Source: Mesocentrotus franciscanus
Lineage: Eukaryota; Echinodermata; Echinoidea; Camarodonta; Strongylocentrotidae
NCBI GenBank assembly: GCA_037976565.1
Contig: CP137682.1
Coordinates: forward strand, 25,363,298-25,427,297
Direction of reading: 5' to 3'
Length of the DNA: 64,000 bases
Under the pieces are notes generated by a model, which had not been told where the DNA came from, made no database searches, and was given only the letters and a program-made list of their open reading frames with translations. This document shows positions 13,900 through 25,320 of the stretch, in pieces. Within the stretch, counting starts at the first letter, position 1. Every line of letters begins with the position of its first letter. Both the position numbers and the translations under genes were made by a program.

Positions 13900-13980
13900 A
13901 AAAATAGGAAAAGAAAACGAGGAAGAATAAGAGAAAAAGAAGGAGAAGAAGAAGAAGAAAAAGAAGAAGAGCAAGAAAAA
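13900..13980. repeat. (GAA)n-rich tract, unit 1
   Basis: Short purine tract of GAA/AAG units; the aligned tract in unit 2 (24118-24240) is longer. Confidence 0.8.
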
Positions 13981-15001
13981 ATTAACGTTTAAACAGCTAT
14001 GGAAAATGAGATCAGGAAGAAAAATACTTTAAACATCAGTAAACGACTGCTTTTTAAAATTTACTTTGAATCCTTTATTAACAAAAAAAGGCCTGTATAA
14101 CAAACTAATTTGAAAAGCACTGAAATAATTTCTCTAATTGTATAAACAGTTTATATCCGCCTTTTTATTTTTCGAATGAAGAAGCCATGAGAATGTATAC
14201 TCCTTTCTTTTATTTTGTTTCTCTCTTCCTTGTCTCAAAAAGTATCCAATGTCATTTCTGTATTCCATACTACACTGTAGTCAATATCAATTGACTCTGG
14301 ACCTTAAAGATTATATTCAGTTTAGTCGTTTCAAGTACAGAGCTGCGGATGATATACGAAACTTGTAATAATCTGCTGGCAGTTGCAATTACTACAACCG
14401 ATAATAGAACCAAAGCCACCGTGGGGGAAGGCAAACCTCTTATCTTGGTCCGTATTTTACTAAAATGTAACAATTATTGTTCAACCATCGGGTTAAACAA
14501 GGGAAAATAGTTTGCAGTTCAAGTTTTCCTTTAAAAAAAAAGGTGATCTTTGACCCAGGGTGGAATTAACCTGAATTAGTGAAATACAGACCATTGTAGT
14601 TGAAAATCCAGAATCCAGACTCATCCAACCGCAGTTTACGACAAATGCTCTGGCGACAAATGCTATATCGACAAATGCTTCGGTGAGCATAGATTTCCTA
14701 ACTTCAATCATGGAATAAACAGTGTATACATAATCTTATCTTTAACCCTAAATCTAGCCCTAACTATATAATATTTGAAGAGGAAAAAATGAATGATAGA
14801 AAGAAAACAGAAGAAGAAAAAAAAAGCAATATTTTCGTTGCCACAGAAAATGTCGGATAACCCTGCGGTTGGAAAGTAGGTGCAGCCCCCTCCCCTCACT
14901 CCCCCTCCCCTCCATTTGAAGCCGGCAACATGATGTAAATTACAGAAAGATTTATTATAAAATCAATATAAAAATGACAGTATTAATAAGCGCTTTAGCC
15001 T

Positions 15002-15002
<1 letters not shown>

Positions 15003-15042
<40 letters not shown>

Positions 15043-15087
15043 TAATAATAATAATAATAATAATAATGATAATAATAATAATGATAA

Positions 15088-15119
<32 letters not shown>

Positions 15120-15150
15120 ATAATAATAATAATGATAATAATAATGATAA
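15003..15150. repeat. (AAT)n microsatellite
   Basis: About 150 bases of AAT units with GAT variants, upstream of nAChR copy 1 and absent at the matching place in unit 2 (about 25475). Confidence 0.95.
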
Positions 15151-16075
15151 TTATAATAATTCAATTCAATTTTCAATTCAATTGAATTATAATAAGTGAG
15201 CATTTTTCTTTATAATTATTTGTGGTTGTTTTGTTCTGAAGGTATTTCAATCGGGTTTCAAAAGGGGGGGTGCCTCTCCCCTAAATCAGCCACTGCGTAT
15301 GGGGTATGGGAAAAATCAAATTGCCCCTATTCGCTTCTTGGGGTCTCCGCCCCTAACGCATCTTCGAACTAGATTAAACCTACCAGCAACAAATTATCAC
15401 TCAGTATTAACTTCATCCCTTAATCAGACACTTCAGAAGAACAAAACTATCCACTTCGTCTAAAGCTTCCGTTGGTGATCGAGCTTACAGCGAATCGTGT
15501 TTTTGTTTATTTCGACGCAAATTTTGCTGGTTTGTGTTTCGAGATTCGAAAGGGAGGCAAGTATTCATTTGTTGGTATTTTGCGATAAATATTCTTCACA
15601 CTCTGATACCTAAAGTTTTACCAGATGCCTTAAAGCCATCATCAAATACTCGTTGAAAAGAATTAAAAAATATGGAAAGCATAAATATATACCGATTGGT
15701 GGCGACAATGTTATAGGAATTCCTGTGTTAACATATTTACCCCTTCTATAGTAATTTGTTATCAGTGTGTATTTTTCTTTAGCCTAATCAGGATCTTAAA
15801 CTGTCTTGTTACAAAATGTGTCCAAGAAATTATTTTGAAAAGAAAGATGTCCACATTGTATTCCTCTTCAGATTGATATCTCCGTCATGAAGTTTTTCTA
15901 TGGATACATGATTTTGCTAGGCGTGGCGTCGCTGACAAGCACCACCGCTCAAGATCGTAAGCTTTCTACATCTCCTATAGTAATAATCCAATGACGAAAC
16001 AAGGATTATAAGAATGGGGGTTGGGAGGGGGAGGGGACAGAAAAATACCTGTCCAAAAATATATAACAGTTCCCC

Positions 16076-16970
16076 ATGACTATCACCTATTTAACGCCAA
16101 AACCGCCTTAGCTCAAAACTCAATTAGACATTCTGGCCCTGATACCTGGAATGCACTACCCCCTGAAACAAAAACGATGAATACAATGCTATCCTTTAAA
16201 AGAGCGGTGAAAAGGTTTCTTATTGCTCATTATATTTAAATCCACCATCAAAATTTGATTACCTCCAATCTTCATAATTTCTCCTCGTACGCCCGTCGTT
16301 ATACAAAACTCGATAATTTTAGTACTCTTACTTTTTTTGTTTCCATTCTTTGAAACGTTGATTATAACCTTCCATGACCTGGTATGAATAAACGTATGAA
16401 TAAATAGTGGCCTACTTGGGATACTGACTAAACATTGTTTTGTATACAAACATTTCAAGGCTCCGACTTGCAGGCCCAGTTTACATGTCTTTACAAACCA
16501 GCTCTCACATTCTTATTCATATTGTCCAGAAACCTCGCGAGTCTTCTCATTCTATAATATATCCCAAGTTGGCCACTCAATATTCAAATGTGCACCTTCT
16601 TTTTTATCTTCATATATCAAATTGAAATCCAACTACCACATAGTCAACTGTGAATCTTGATGTACACCCCCTCCTTTTTTTCTTTCATTCTCTCTCTCTC
16701 TCTTTCCCCTTTTACCAATATTTTTTCCTCCATATTTGTGTTATTATGTATCCATTGAGGGTAGTCATGCTATCAAGCTTTGCTTACTTTGTCAACCCTC
16801 CTGTTTGATGTTTTCGATTAGTTACAGCCAACCTTACTTTATTCTACATATACTCTTTTGTCATGTATAAAATTTGATTTGTTTGTTATAGATTTGTAAA
16901 ACTGCAAAAGAAAAAGAAAATCAAACAGAAATAAATAAATCAAATCAAATCAAATCAAATCTAATCAAAA
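16076..16970 (+). mobile_element. 5'-truncated non-LTR retrotransposon in intron 1 of copy 1
   Basis: Absent from the same intron of copy 2, whose sequence continues directly from ACAGTTCCC to GTGGGGGACA. The left part encodes a C-terminal RT-ORF remnant (about 16073-16239): HDYHLFNAKTALAQNSIRHS, then GPDTWNALPPET and a SFKRAVKRFL ending, typical of CR1/jockey-like elements. The right end has an A-rich, TCAAA-repeat tail (about 16930-16965). Inserted after the duplication. Confidence 0.8.
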
Positions 16971-17368
16971 GTTGAATGTGGGGGACATATCAAATATTAA
17001 TCGTAGTGGGTGTATGGGGGGATTCTTTGCTCGATTTTCGTTAAGTGTACACAACTTCTATTCTATGAAAGTTGCAATATGTTTTCTTCTGTTCGTTTGT
17101 TTGTGTTTTTTGTCGTTTCCTATTCAGCATGTGATCGCGCTCTCCTAAGAAAACTCCTCTTCCGAAACTATGATACAAAGTTTCTACCATACAATGATCA
17201 GGTTAACCAGGTCAATCTGGGAATGGCACTGACGAAGCTTCGAGGCCTGGTTAGTACAATTATGATAATAATAATAATTACAAATAATTATGATATTGAT
17301 AAAAATTATAATATTATTATTATTTATAACAATGATAATACTAATACTAATAATGCTAACAGATAACA

Positions 17369-17450
17369 ACAAGCGCCAGGAGTGTCAAGTCTGACAGACA
17401 TGAGCGCTACACAAGAACCCACCATTACTGTTATTATTATTATTATTATT
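17369..17450 (+). mobile_element. Retrotransposon 3' tail, unit 1
   Basis: AAGCGCCAGGAGTGTCAAGT ... GAGCGCTACACAAGAACCC followed by (ATT)n, a stem-like tail plus 3' microsatellite. The matching copy is at 26798-26875, so the insertion predates the duplication. Confidence 0.55.
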
Positions 17451-18337
17451 AATAACAATAATGATCATAATGATAATTACAAAATATATAATTGAAATAA
17501 TAATGATAATGATAACTTTTGGGTGATGGGTGGTTGGATTGCAAATTACTCCCCTTTGTAATTCATAACCACTGTTTAGACTGGTCAGATATTAAATAAT
17601 TGGGAATCGGGAATGCTAGAAATTTATCAATTCAAATTTAAATATTTTGCATATCTGAAATAGATAACTGATCTAAATTTTTGTCAATTTGTTTTACAAA
17701 GCTAGTGACCTTTCAAAGAGAAATTCTTATAGAATATCAAAAGAAGTTATTTTTTTTAAATTATAAATTAGATATAACTGTTATACTAAACATATCAATA
17801 TGTAACTAATATTGCGTGAAGTCTAAGCACTTAATATTATTAGACCTGCATGACATACATTGAAGAAGTCATCTTAATTGACGCCATTGTCTGTTTCTTT
17901 TAAAATTTGATCTGTTGTTACTCTTTTTCTTAAAGGATTTATTCGAAGGAACCATTCAGATGAACATATGGATGTATTTAGTAAGTGATATCATATCAAG
18001 TAAAAGTCATTCTTTTTTACCGCGGTAAATTGTGTTATATTTTCATTGTTTAGACCTGTTATTTATTTACTATCTCCCCCGCGTAATTCAATATTCAGAT
18101 TCCGATAGTTTGTAATCCAAGGTTGATATTCTTATGTTATAAGATAAGAAATGTGAAGAGTAACTTAACGTCATCATAAAAATAAAAAAAAATTAAAAAA
18201 AACGCTGCGGTTTTGCCGCGTCATATCTGAACGAGGCTTTAAAGTGAGTTAATTCAACAATTCAGTTTTTTGAAATTTCGGGGAGAACCTTCGATCAGGG
18301 ACGGTGTTTTTTAATCTCTGTTAGGTGTGTGTGTGTA

Positions 18338-18432
18338 TTGGGTTTTTACAGACCTGTATCAATCAGATATGATTATTTACGTCTGGGGACCGACCTTTAA
18401 ACGTCACATCCGAAAGACGTGACTCAGTGTGG
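18338..18432 (-). mobile_element. SINE fragment, tail half, in intron 4 region of copy 1
   Basis: Reverse complement of the 3' part of the SINE at 23373-23553: ACTGAGTCACGTCTTTCGGA, then GGTCGGTCCCCAGACGTAAA, ending in a CA-rich tail that appears here as (TG)n at about 18325. Unit 2 lacks it. Confidence 0.7.
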
Positions 18433-18579
18433 GCCGGGGACGATTTAGTCTGATGTTTTTCGAACATACCCCCCCCCCTCCCACACACACACACACACAC
18501 ACGCACACACACAAAGGAGAGCATTGAAAATAATGGAGCACGTTGATTAATCATAGGAGAAGGACAATTTAATAGGTCT

Positions 18580-18728
18580 GGGCCCCGTTGCATAAAACTT
18601 AGCATTGATGGTAACTTCCATGGAAACCTTGATTTGATTGGCTGTTGAGTGATGTTGCCATGGTATTTACACTTAAAAATATTAATTGTAAAGTTACAAT
18701 AAATGTAAAGCTGTATGCAACGCGGCCC
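18580..18728. mobile_element. GGGCCC foldback MITE, unit 1
   Basis: Starts GGGCCCCGTTGCATAAAACT and ends ATGCAACGCGGCCC, forming terminal inverted repeats, with an imperfect hairpin interior (GGTAACTTCCATGGAAACC). The same element lies at 27872-28010 in unit 2, so it was present before duplication. Confidence 0.7.
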
Positions 18729-19042
18729 TGATCAGGTTATTGGATATTAGAAATCAAAGGAAGGGGGAAGTGAGTGTTATGAAGGTAGAATTTCATGAAA
18801 AATACACAAATGAAATTATGAAATGTCAGTTAATATCAATTTAATCATTATTTCGCTTTTACCATCGTCCTTTTTTTAAATTCCTTTTTGAAAGGGTTGG
18901 AGTGACCCGAGATTGGTATGGGATCCAGCTCAATGCGGAAACATCACCGAACTTCACTTGCTCCCCTCAGAAATCTGGGTGCCTGATATAACCCTCTACA
19001 ACAGGTACTATCATAGGGGTACAGGAGGGGGGGTGAGTTGAT

Positions 19043-19483
19043 ATATACGCCAGTGGCGGATCCAGGGGGGGGGCCCGGCCCCTCCCTAGAAAAAACAGGT
19101 AAAACACCCTTTTTGTTAAAAAAACAAGATGGGCCCTCCTGGCGCTCAAGGGGTTGTGGTTAAATTTTGTTTTCAATTTTCGGAGGCAAAAAAAAAATTG
19201 TGCTCACTACCCCCACTGAGCGAAAAATCGACCAGCACGATTTTCCAATTTTCGGATGCAAACAAAAAAATGCTCTCTACCCCCTCCCCACTGAGCGAAA
19301 AATCGACCGGCACGATTTTTCAATGTTCAATTTTCGGAGGCAAAAAAAAAAAAATAAAAAAAATTGCTAACTATCCCCACTGAGCGGAAAGTCGGCCGGC
19401 ACGGTTTTCAAATTGTCGCACGAAGTGGGCCCATTTTTCGGCCCCCTCCCTTGCCGCCGGCTGGATCCACCCCTGATATACGC
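19043..19483. mobile_element. Short hAT-like element with perfect 8-bp TSD, intron of copy 1
   Basis: ATATACGC flanks both ends (19043-19050 and 19476-19483). Element 19051-19475 starts CAGTGGCGGATCCAG and ends with the complement of CAGGGGTGGATCCAGCC. The interior contains three or four tandem variants of a block with CCCACTGAGCGAAAAATCGA. Absent from the matching intron of copy 2, so it inserted after the duplication. Confidence 0.85.
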
Positions 19484-20392
19484 TACCTTGTATTCGGGCT
19501 AGCGAAGTGGATTATTTATACTCATAACACTTTGTTTTATGATCGATTTATGATCTGACAGCGAACCGATTTTGGAAGATTTTGCAAAAGCATTTGATTT
19601 AAACATTCAAACATGTATAATCCTAGTGATCGAGGATCCGAATAGTCTATGATTTATACATTTTTACTTTCAAGTGATTGCAAACTTTCTAAGAGGAGGA
19701 AAAGCTATATCGGCTCAGAATCGTAGTGTCGTCATCACAGTAGTAGGATTGTTTACGATCGGAAGCCGATCCGGCTTTAATTCTGATCAGAATACTTAAA
19801 TGCCCTAAAATACCGGATGTTGGTATTTTTATCATTATTTAGAATCTAAATCAGGAAGATGATGTTTGTTTAAAATGTCAATATTTGTCAATGATTCGAA
19901 AATCGGATCGCAGGAGGATATATCGCATAGTGTGCGATAGACTTTAGACACCCCCTAGAAAGTCAGATACGTACATAGGACAAGTATCCCTATAGATAAC
20001 TATGTATCAACTAACTACCGCTGGATGATTACTGAGAGTTCCGGCGAAACCCGGGCAACCGGCTAGCCGGAAGGGACAAGAAGGATCAGGGCAACCCCAA
20101 ATAAGTTAGCTTTCAACGGCCCATCGGGTTTAAGGGTACCCAAATCAAGATTATTCACGGGCAAATAATGCAATGAATTTCAGGCATGTACTCCTTAGAT
20201 ATAAGGGGGTAAAGACAAATCTAATTGACAACTTAGCTCGGACAGGCAGCTATCCCAACGGGTCAAGGACGATCAGGGCAACCCAAAATACGTTACTTTT
20301 TCTGGCACATGGGGCTTTTAGGGAACCCAAATCGAGATAATTATTCACGGGCAAGTAGTGATATGTACTTCAGAAATATATTCCTTTGATCT

Positions 20393-20507
20393 GGGTGCTG
20401 TTTCATAAAACTTAATATTAATAACAATTTCTATGACAAACTTGCTCTCAGCCAAACAAATGCCACGATTTCAGTAGCTTATAACAGTCATTATGAATAG
20501 GATATTC
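20393..20507. mobile_element. Decayed foldback MITE
   Basis: GGGTGCTGTTTCATAAAACTT at the left resembles the 38881-39012 element; the interior shares the pattern of a Leu-Ser-Ala-type hairpin CTCTCAGCCAA / CAGTAGCTTATAACAG found there. The right end is eroded. Confidence 0.4.
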
Positions 20508-21884
20508 TGGTAGGGGCAAAAATGTAGTTTATTGTCACAGGAGAAGGAGTCGTAAGTTTGTTTACAGGTTGAGTTTGCACGTAACCTTTATTTTTTGCCC
20601 TTTCAAACCTGTGATGAATAATATGAATACCATTTCATTTGTCATTCAGAATGTCGTTGTCTGTCATTCAAAATCTTGTTTTCTTCCCATTCTAGTAACT
20701 CACCGAATGAAATCCTAATGAGTGGAGTCTCCTCTCGTGTCCAATGATGGTAGTGTCCTCTATTACCCTCCCATGCATCTTGAATCAACATGTACGATGG
20801 ATCTGGCAGACTTTCCTACGATCAACACGTAAGACTAACATCTTGATTTTATTCTTGATTGTGGGGTTTTAGATGTAATAATGGTCGTACAATACATTGT
20901 CCATGTGTCCCTATGGTCCTACGTCTCATTGGTGCTATGACCCATTGGAACTACGTCACATTGTCCTAATACGTTATTTACATAATTATCTTTCAGAACT
21001 GCAGTCTGAAATGGGGATCATGGGCGTATGACGCCTCTGTGATAACCTTAAACCCGTCATCAGACACCATTGATTTGTCAGAGACATTGCAGCATCCGAT
21101 TTGGGATATCATCAACACAAAGGCAGCAAAGCATACTACGACCTACAGCTGCTGCCCAGAAACCTTCGAGGATGTTACATTCTCTTTGATAGTCCGTCGA
21201 AGAGAGACTCACGGCCGTATCGCCTCTTCCGTGGTCACGGCATGGCTTATCCTCATCGTCTTCCTGATCAAACCGTCGTCAGCCGGAGAACGGATCGTCT
21301 TCGCGGGATCCGTCTTCATCGCCTTGGTGGTGTTGTCGGCAGCGCTCAGTGCAGAGGTCCCCGCCTACTCGATGACCAGGATTGGTCGGTTCCTCATTGT
21401 TGGGATGCTCATCATCGCTATCGTCAGCGTCGTCAATGGACTCATCTATCGCTACTACCAGAAGGATAAGCCAGGACAGCTTATTGTGAGAAAACTCGTA
21501 TATTAAACGATAGCAACTTCTGTCAAAAACCAACCTGAGAGGCAATTTCAATGGCCTTGTACGCCTCCCTTTGAAATGTGCGAACATATTCACGTAATCC
21601 GAACATGATATCTATAGGACCTACAATGTGTTATTGAAATTGCCCTTGAGCTGATTTTTCGAAAGTAGTTGCGATCGTGTTATATAAAACTTCTACTTAT
21701 ATACACTTTTGTATCCAATCATAAAAACGATGGAATACACAACAAGAGCAGCAACAACAACAACAAAGACGAAAAGAAAGAAACAAACAAAAACAAATTA
21801 ACATAAATGATAATGATTATGATGATAATGAAAATAATAACAATAATTATGATGATAATAATAATAATGATAATAATATGTAGG

Positions 21885-22140
21885 GTAGCAGCTTTATAAT
21901 ATATTTCCAGACGGCCCTGCTATTATATTGCTACCCCGGTTTATCCGAGCTACCATGATAAGGCGCTCAAGCATTCAAGGAATTTCGTTCTACTTGGTAT
22001 CCATTTACCTCCCTGGGTGGAGAGTGGCAAATGTAGATTAATGCCTTGCGAAAAGACATTATTGTCGTGACAGGGATTCGATCCCCGTACCTTGTGATTC
22101 ATATTGGAATCATGGACTTATCCACTACACCACAACACCT
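21885..22140 (-). mobile_element. tRNA-derived SINE, unit 1
   Basis: Read on the minus strand, it starts with a tRNA-like head: TGGTGTAGTGGATAAGTCC (A-box region), an anticodon-like stem TGATTC/GAATCA and GGGGATCGAATCCC (B box). The body then reads GGCAAATGTAGATT-type sequence in complement and ends in a GATAAT/AAC-rich tail near 21820-21885. A matching copy is at 31985-32253. It sits in the intron between the M3 and M4 exons. Confidence 0.7.
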
Positions 22141-23372
22141 CCACAGCGATCATCACCTTTCCATCAAACACCAGGAATTATTCACACTCTTTTTGTTTCT
22201 GTTTCTCCTCTTGATTCAGGAAGGAGACGGTTCGTCTCGATCACGGGTTCTCCACGTCATCGACATCGGGGCTTTCCTGAGTACTGCCATCATCCTGGGG
22301 ATATCAACAGGCGCCCTCTTTGTCTAAAGTGATTAACAACTTCAGCGTTTTGGCGTTGTCTAGCTGTACCATGTGTACAGTATGTATACAGTGGAACCGT
22401 GTGGTATATCGTGGGTGCAGCGATTGAGTGGGCACTGACGTCATTCTCTTTTCGGGCGGGGAGGGGAGGAGGGATGTACATGTGAGAGGGCCATAGAGTG
22501 AGGGCAGTATTTGGAAGAGGTCGAATCATCTTCATTTTACGTTGCCATTTCCATTTCCATTTTCCCTCTCTTAATTCCCCTCTCCCTCACCTTTTCCCCC
22601 TTTTCGTCATTTGATTGGGGGTGCAATGGGACATGAGTCCCCGCGATCATGTAGCTACGTTCCTGGTGGTATCTCATATATAGAAGTAGATTACGTTTGT
22701 TTTTTTCTAATAGGCTTTCAAATTATAATCATTCTCCTTCTCCTCTTTGTTCTCTTATTGTGGTGGGTATATATCTCTCCTCAGTTGTAAGAAGTAAGAA
22801 TATAAATACCCAGAGATTAGTTATTTAGAAAGAAGTCTTATAAAAACCGATGATTGTCATTAGCTGAGAATGCCAAGCAACCTCTCTTGTGAAGGTTGGT
22901 CCTTCATACATTGTTGGAATATTTTAGTAATGTATTTAAACCATTTAAAAAATAAATCATAAACATAATTATTTCAGTATATATGTCAAAACAAAGAGAA
23001 CCTTTACATATTTTCTGAGGTGAACTTTCTCCAAACCAGCTAAGATAAGAAATTTGTAGGATAAAATGATATTACATTTTTGTCAATGTGGATGATAGAT
23101 CAAACTTTTACCAATTTCATTGTTATCTTAATGAATTTGATTTTCTACGTAATGTGCAATCTTGATTTAGAACACCATTGTCGTCCATGATTTATGTTTT
23201 AGTTTGTTTATTCATTAATCAACTTAACAGTTTAAGGCATGATCCAAGTTTTCTTTTCAGTTTCCAATAATCTTGATCAAAGTAATAAAACTAACCTTTT
23301 GCCCACAATCATGAGAATGAAGTGTAAACATTTTCAAGTTTATTTAAGACGGTATGACTATCGCATGATATA

Positions 23373-23553
23373 ACGGGGCGTTGTGGCGTGCGCCTGTAAT
23401 CCAGCCAACAATGGAAGTTATAAACTGATTTAGCCGAGGACGCAGGTTCGAAACTGAGTCACGTCTTTCGGATGATGACGTTAAAGGTCGGTCCCCAGAC
23501 GTAAATAATCATATCTGATTGATACACGTCTGTAAAAACCCAATTACACACAC
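23373..23553 (+). mobile_element. SINE with 7SL/Alu-like 5' end
   Basis: The head, GGGGCGTTGTGGCGTGCGCC followed by TGTAATCCAGC, closely resembles the 5' Alu domain of 7SL RNA (from memory, GGGCGCGGTGGCGCGTGCC then TGTAGTCCCAGC). About 60 bases on lies CAGGTTCGAAACTGAG, a good pol III B box. The tail carries GGTCGGTCCCCAGACGTAAA and a CA-rich 3' end. The flank CGCATGA is repeated on both sides (about 23363 and 23553), and unit 2 has an uninterrupted empty site (about 33265), so this is a recent insertion. Confidence 0.6.
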
Positions 23554-23645
23554 GCATGAGATGAGTTTAGAAATGTTCTAGTACAGAATTACAGTCAAAG
23601 GATTTATGGGATTCTTACAATTCTTACAATACAACTACTAATTAT

Positions 23646-23837
23646 TTAGTGCCCCATTTCAGGTACAAGAAGTGCCCCATACCATCTCTGATAAGTGCCC
23701 CTTCACCTCTTATAATCGCCTCTTTTTAAATCTGAGAGGCGTCCCTTATATTTTTTCAAGTGCCAATTTTCCTTTGTATGCCCTTATTTCATTCTTATAA
23801 GTGCCCCTTTTCATCTCAGATGAGTGCCCTTATTCAA
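23646..23837. repeat. Duplication junction with AAGTGCCCC repeats
   Basis: Spacer between the two duplicated units. It carries irregular repeats of a(a/t)AGTGCCCC followed by T/ATC-rich sequence, about six times in 190 bases. Confidence 0.6.
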
Positions 23838-24117
23838 ATTCGAGAGAGACACGTCTAGATGACATGTCTTTCTTAAGAATAGACTAAAGTTTAAGCTCCT
23901 ATGCTCCATCTCAGTTCCGTTTTTGCCATGTTTCCCCAATGAATGTGGACTAAGGGAAAAAACAAAACAATTTCCATGTAATTAGGGGATTCTTATTAAT
24001 ATATTAATTTTTATGTTGGGGAGGGTGGGGCTGGAAGAAAAAAAAGGACGTTCGGCAGCTCCGCCCTTTATAGTCTATACGTCATTGCGCAAAAATAGGA
24101 GAAGATAACAAGGAAGT

Positions 24118-24240
24118 GGAAGAGAAAAAGAAGAAGAAGGAGAAGGAGGAGAAGAAGAAGAAGAAGAAGAAAAAGAAGAAGAAGAAGAAGAAAAAGAAAA
24201 AGAAGAAGAAGATGGGGAAGAAGAAAAGGAAGAAGAAATT
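24118..24240. repeat. (GAA)n-rich tract, unit 2
   Basis: Purine tract of GAA/AAG units, aligned to 13900-13980 in unit 1. Confidence 0.9.
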
Positions 24241-25063
24241 AACGTTTAAACTGCTATGGAAAATGAGATCAGGAAGAAAAATACTTTAAACATCAGTAAG
24301 CGTCTGTTTTTAAAATTTGCTTTGGATCCTTATTTAAAAAAAAGAGGCCTGCATAACAAACTAATTTGAAAATCAAGGAAATAATTTTTCCGATATTAAT
24401 AATTGTAAACAGTTTATATCCACCTTTTTATTTTTCAAATGAAGAAGCCATGAGAACATATTCACCTTTCTTTTATTTTGTTTCTCTCTTCCTTGTCTCA
24501 AAATGTATCCAATGTCTTCTCTGTATTCCATGCTATACTGTAGTCAATATCAATTGACTCTGAACTCTAAATATCATTTTCGGTAAAGTCGTTTCAAGTA
24601 CAGAGCTTTTGATGATAAATTAAACTTGTAATAATCTGCTGGCAGTTGCAATTACTACAACCGATGATAGAACCAAAGTCAACGTGTGGAAGGCAATCCT
24701 CGTGTTTTACTCAAATATAATCCCGAAATGGGGCTTAACTGTTAAACCATCGGGTTTAACAAGGGGAAATAGTCTGCAGTTTTCCAATAAAAAAAAGATC
24801 TTAGACCCACGGTGGAGTTTACCTGAATTAGTAAAAATACAGACCATTGTAGTTGAACCCCAGAATCCAGACCCATCCAATCGGAGTTTATGCAAATGCT
24901 CTGGCTACAAATGCTCTATCGACAAATGCTTCGGTCAGCATCGATTTCCTAACTTAAATCATGGATTAAACACTGTACCTGATCTTAATCCTAACCCTAA
25001 ACATATCCCTAACGTTAACCCTAACCTAACTATATACTTTTGGAGGGAAAAAGGAAAGAAATA

Positions 25064-25320
25064 CAGAAAAAGAAGAAGAAGAAGAAGAAGAAGAAGAAGA
25101 AGAAGAAGAAGAAGAAGAAGAAGAAGAAGAAGAAGAAGAAGAAGAAGAAGAAGAAGAAGAAGAAGAAGAAGAAGAAGAAGAAGAAGAAGAAGAAGAAGAA
25201 GAAGAAGAAGAAAAGAAGAAGAAGAAGAAGAAGAAGAAGAAGAAGAAGAAGAAGAAGAAGAAGAAGAAGAAGAAGAAGAAAAGGAAGAAGAAGAAAAGAG
25301 GAAGAAGGAGAAAAAGAAGA
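25064..25320. repeat. Expanded (AAG)n microsatellite
   Basis: Over 250 bases of nearly pure AAG (GAA on the same strand). The aligned place in unit 1 (about 14808-14825) has only a few units. No real protein is encoded; the long open frames here are repeat artefacts. Confidence 0.97.

Larger units (their letters stand above)
15887..22327 (+). pseudogene. nAChR alpha-like subunit, copy 1 (frameshifted)
   Basis: Cys-loop ligand-gated ion channel gene. Exons by GT/AG borders and homology to copy 2: 15887-15956 (signal peptide), 17128-17249, 17936-17980 (45 nt), 18895-19004 (110 nt), 20696-20828, 20997-21485, 22220-22327 (M4 and stop). The 45-nt and 110-nt exons are the classic nAChR sizes. Family marks: WVPDITLYN loop A, GSWAYD loop B, YSCCPETF loop C with the vicinal Cys pair of alpha subunits, GERIVFAG at the start of M2. 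Exon 5 is damaged: relative to copy 2 it has lost 2 bases after GTCTCC (about 20746) and 1 base at GACTTTCC (about 20809), so the frame between runs into TGA and the frame recovers afterwards. All other exons are open. This is either a young pseudogene or two sequencing errors; several transposon insertions in its introns favour relaxed constraint. Confidence 0.8.
13657..23645. repeat. Segmental tandem duplication, unit 1
   Basis: Homologous almost throughout to 23838-33350, starting at TCGAGAGAGACAAGTCTAG and ending at TTACAATACAACTACTAATT. Introns and flanks align as well as exons. Unit 1 carries insertions that unit 2 lacks: a retrotransposon piece (16076-16970), a SINE fragment (18338-18432), a hAT-like element (19051-19475) and a full SINE (23373-23553). 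It contains nAChR copy 1. Confidence 0.85.

Noticed and set aside
21101..21469. 122-codon plus-strand frame overlapping the M1-M3 exon, also at 31184-31552
   Set aside because: Out-of-frame shadow of the receptor exon, conserved only because the duplicates are nearly identical.
22070..22140. Possible tRNA gene on the minus strand (also near 32180-32253)
   Set aside because: The cloverleaf is imperfect and is followed by a SINE body and tail, so it is the tRNA-derived head of a SINE.
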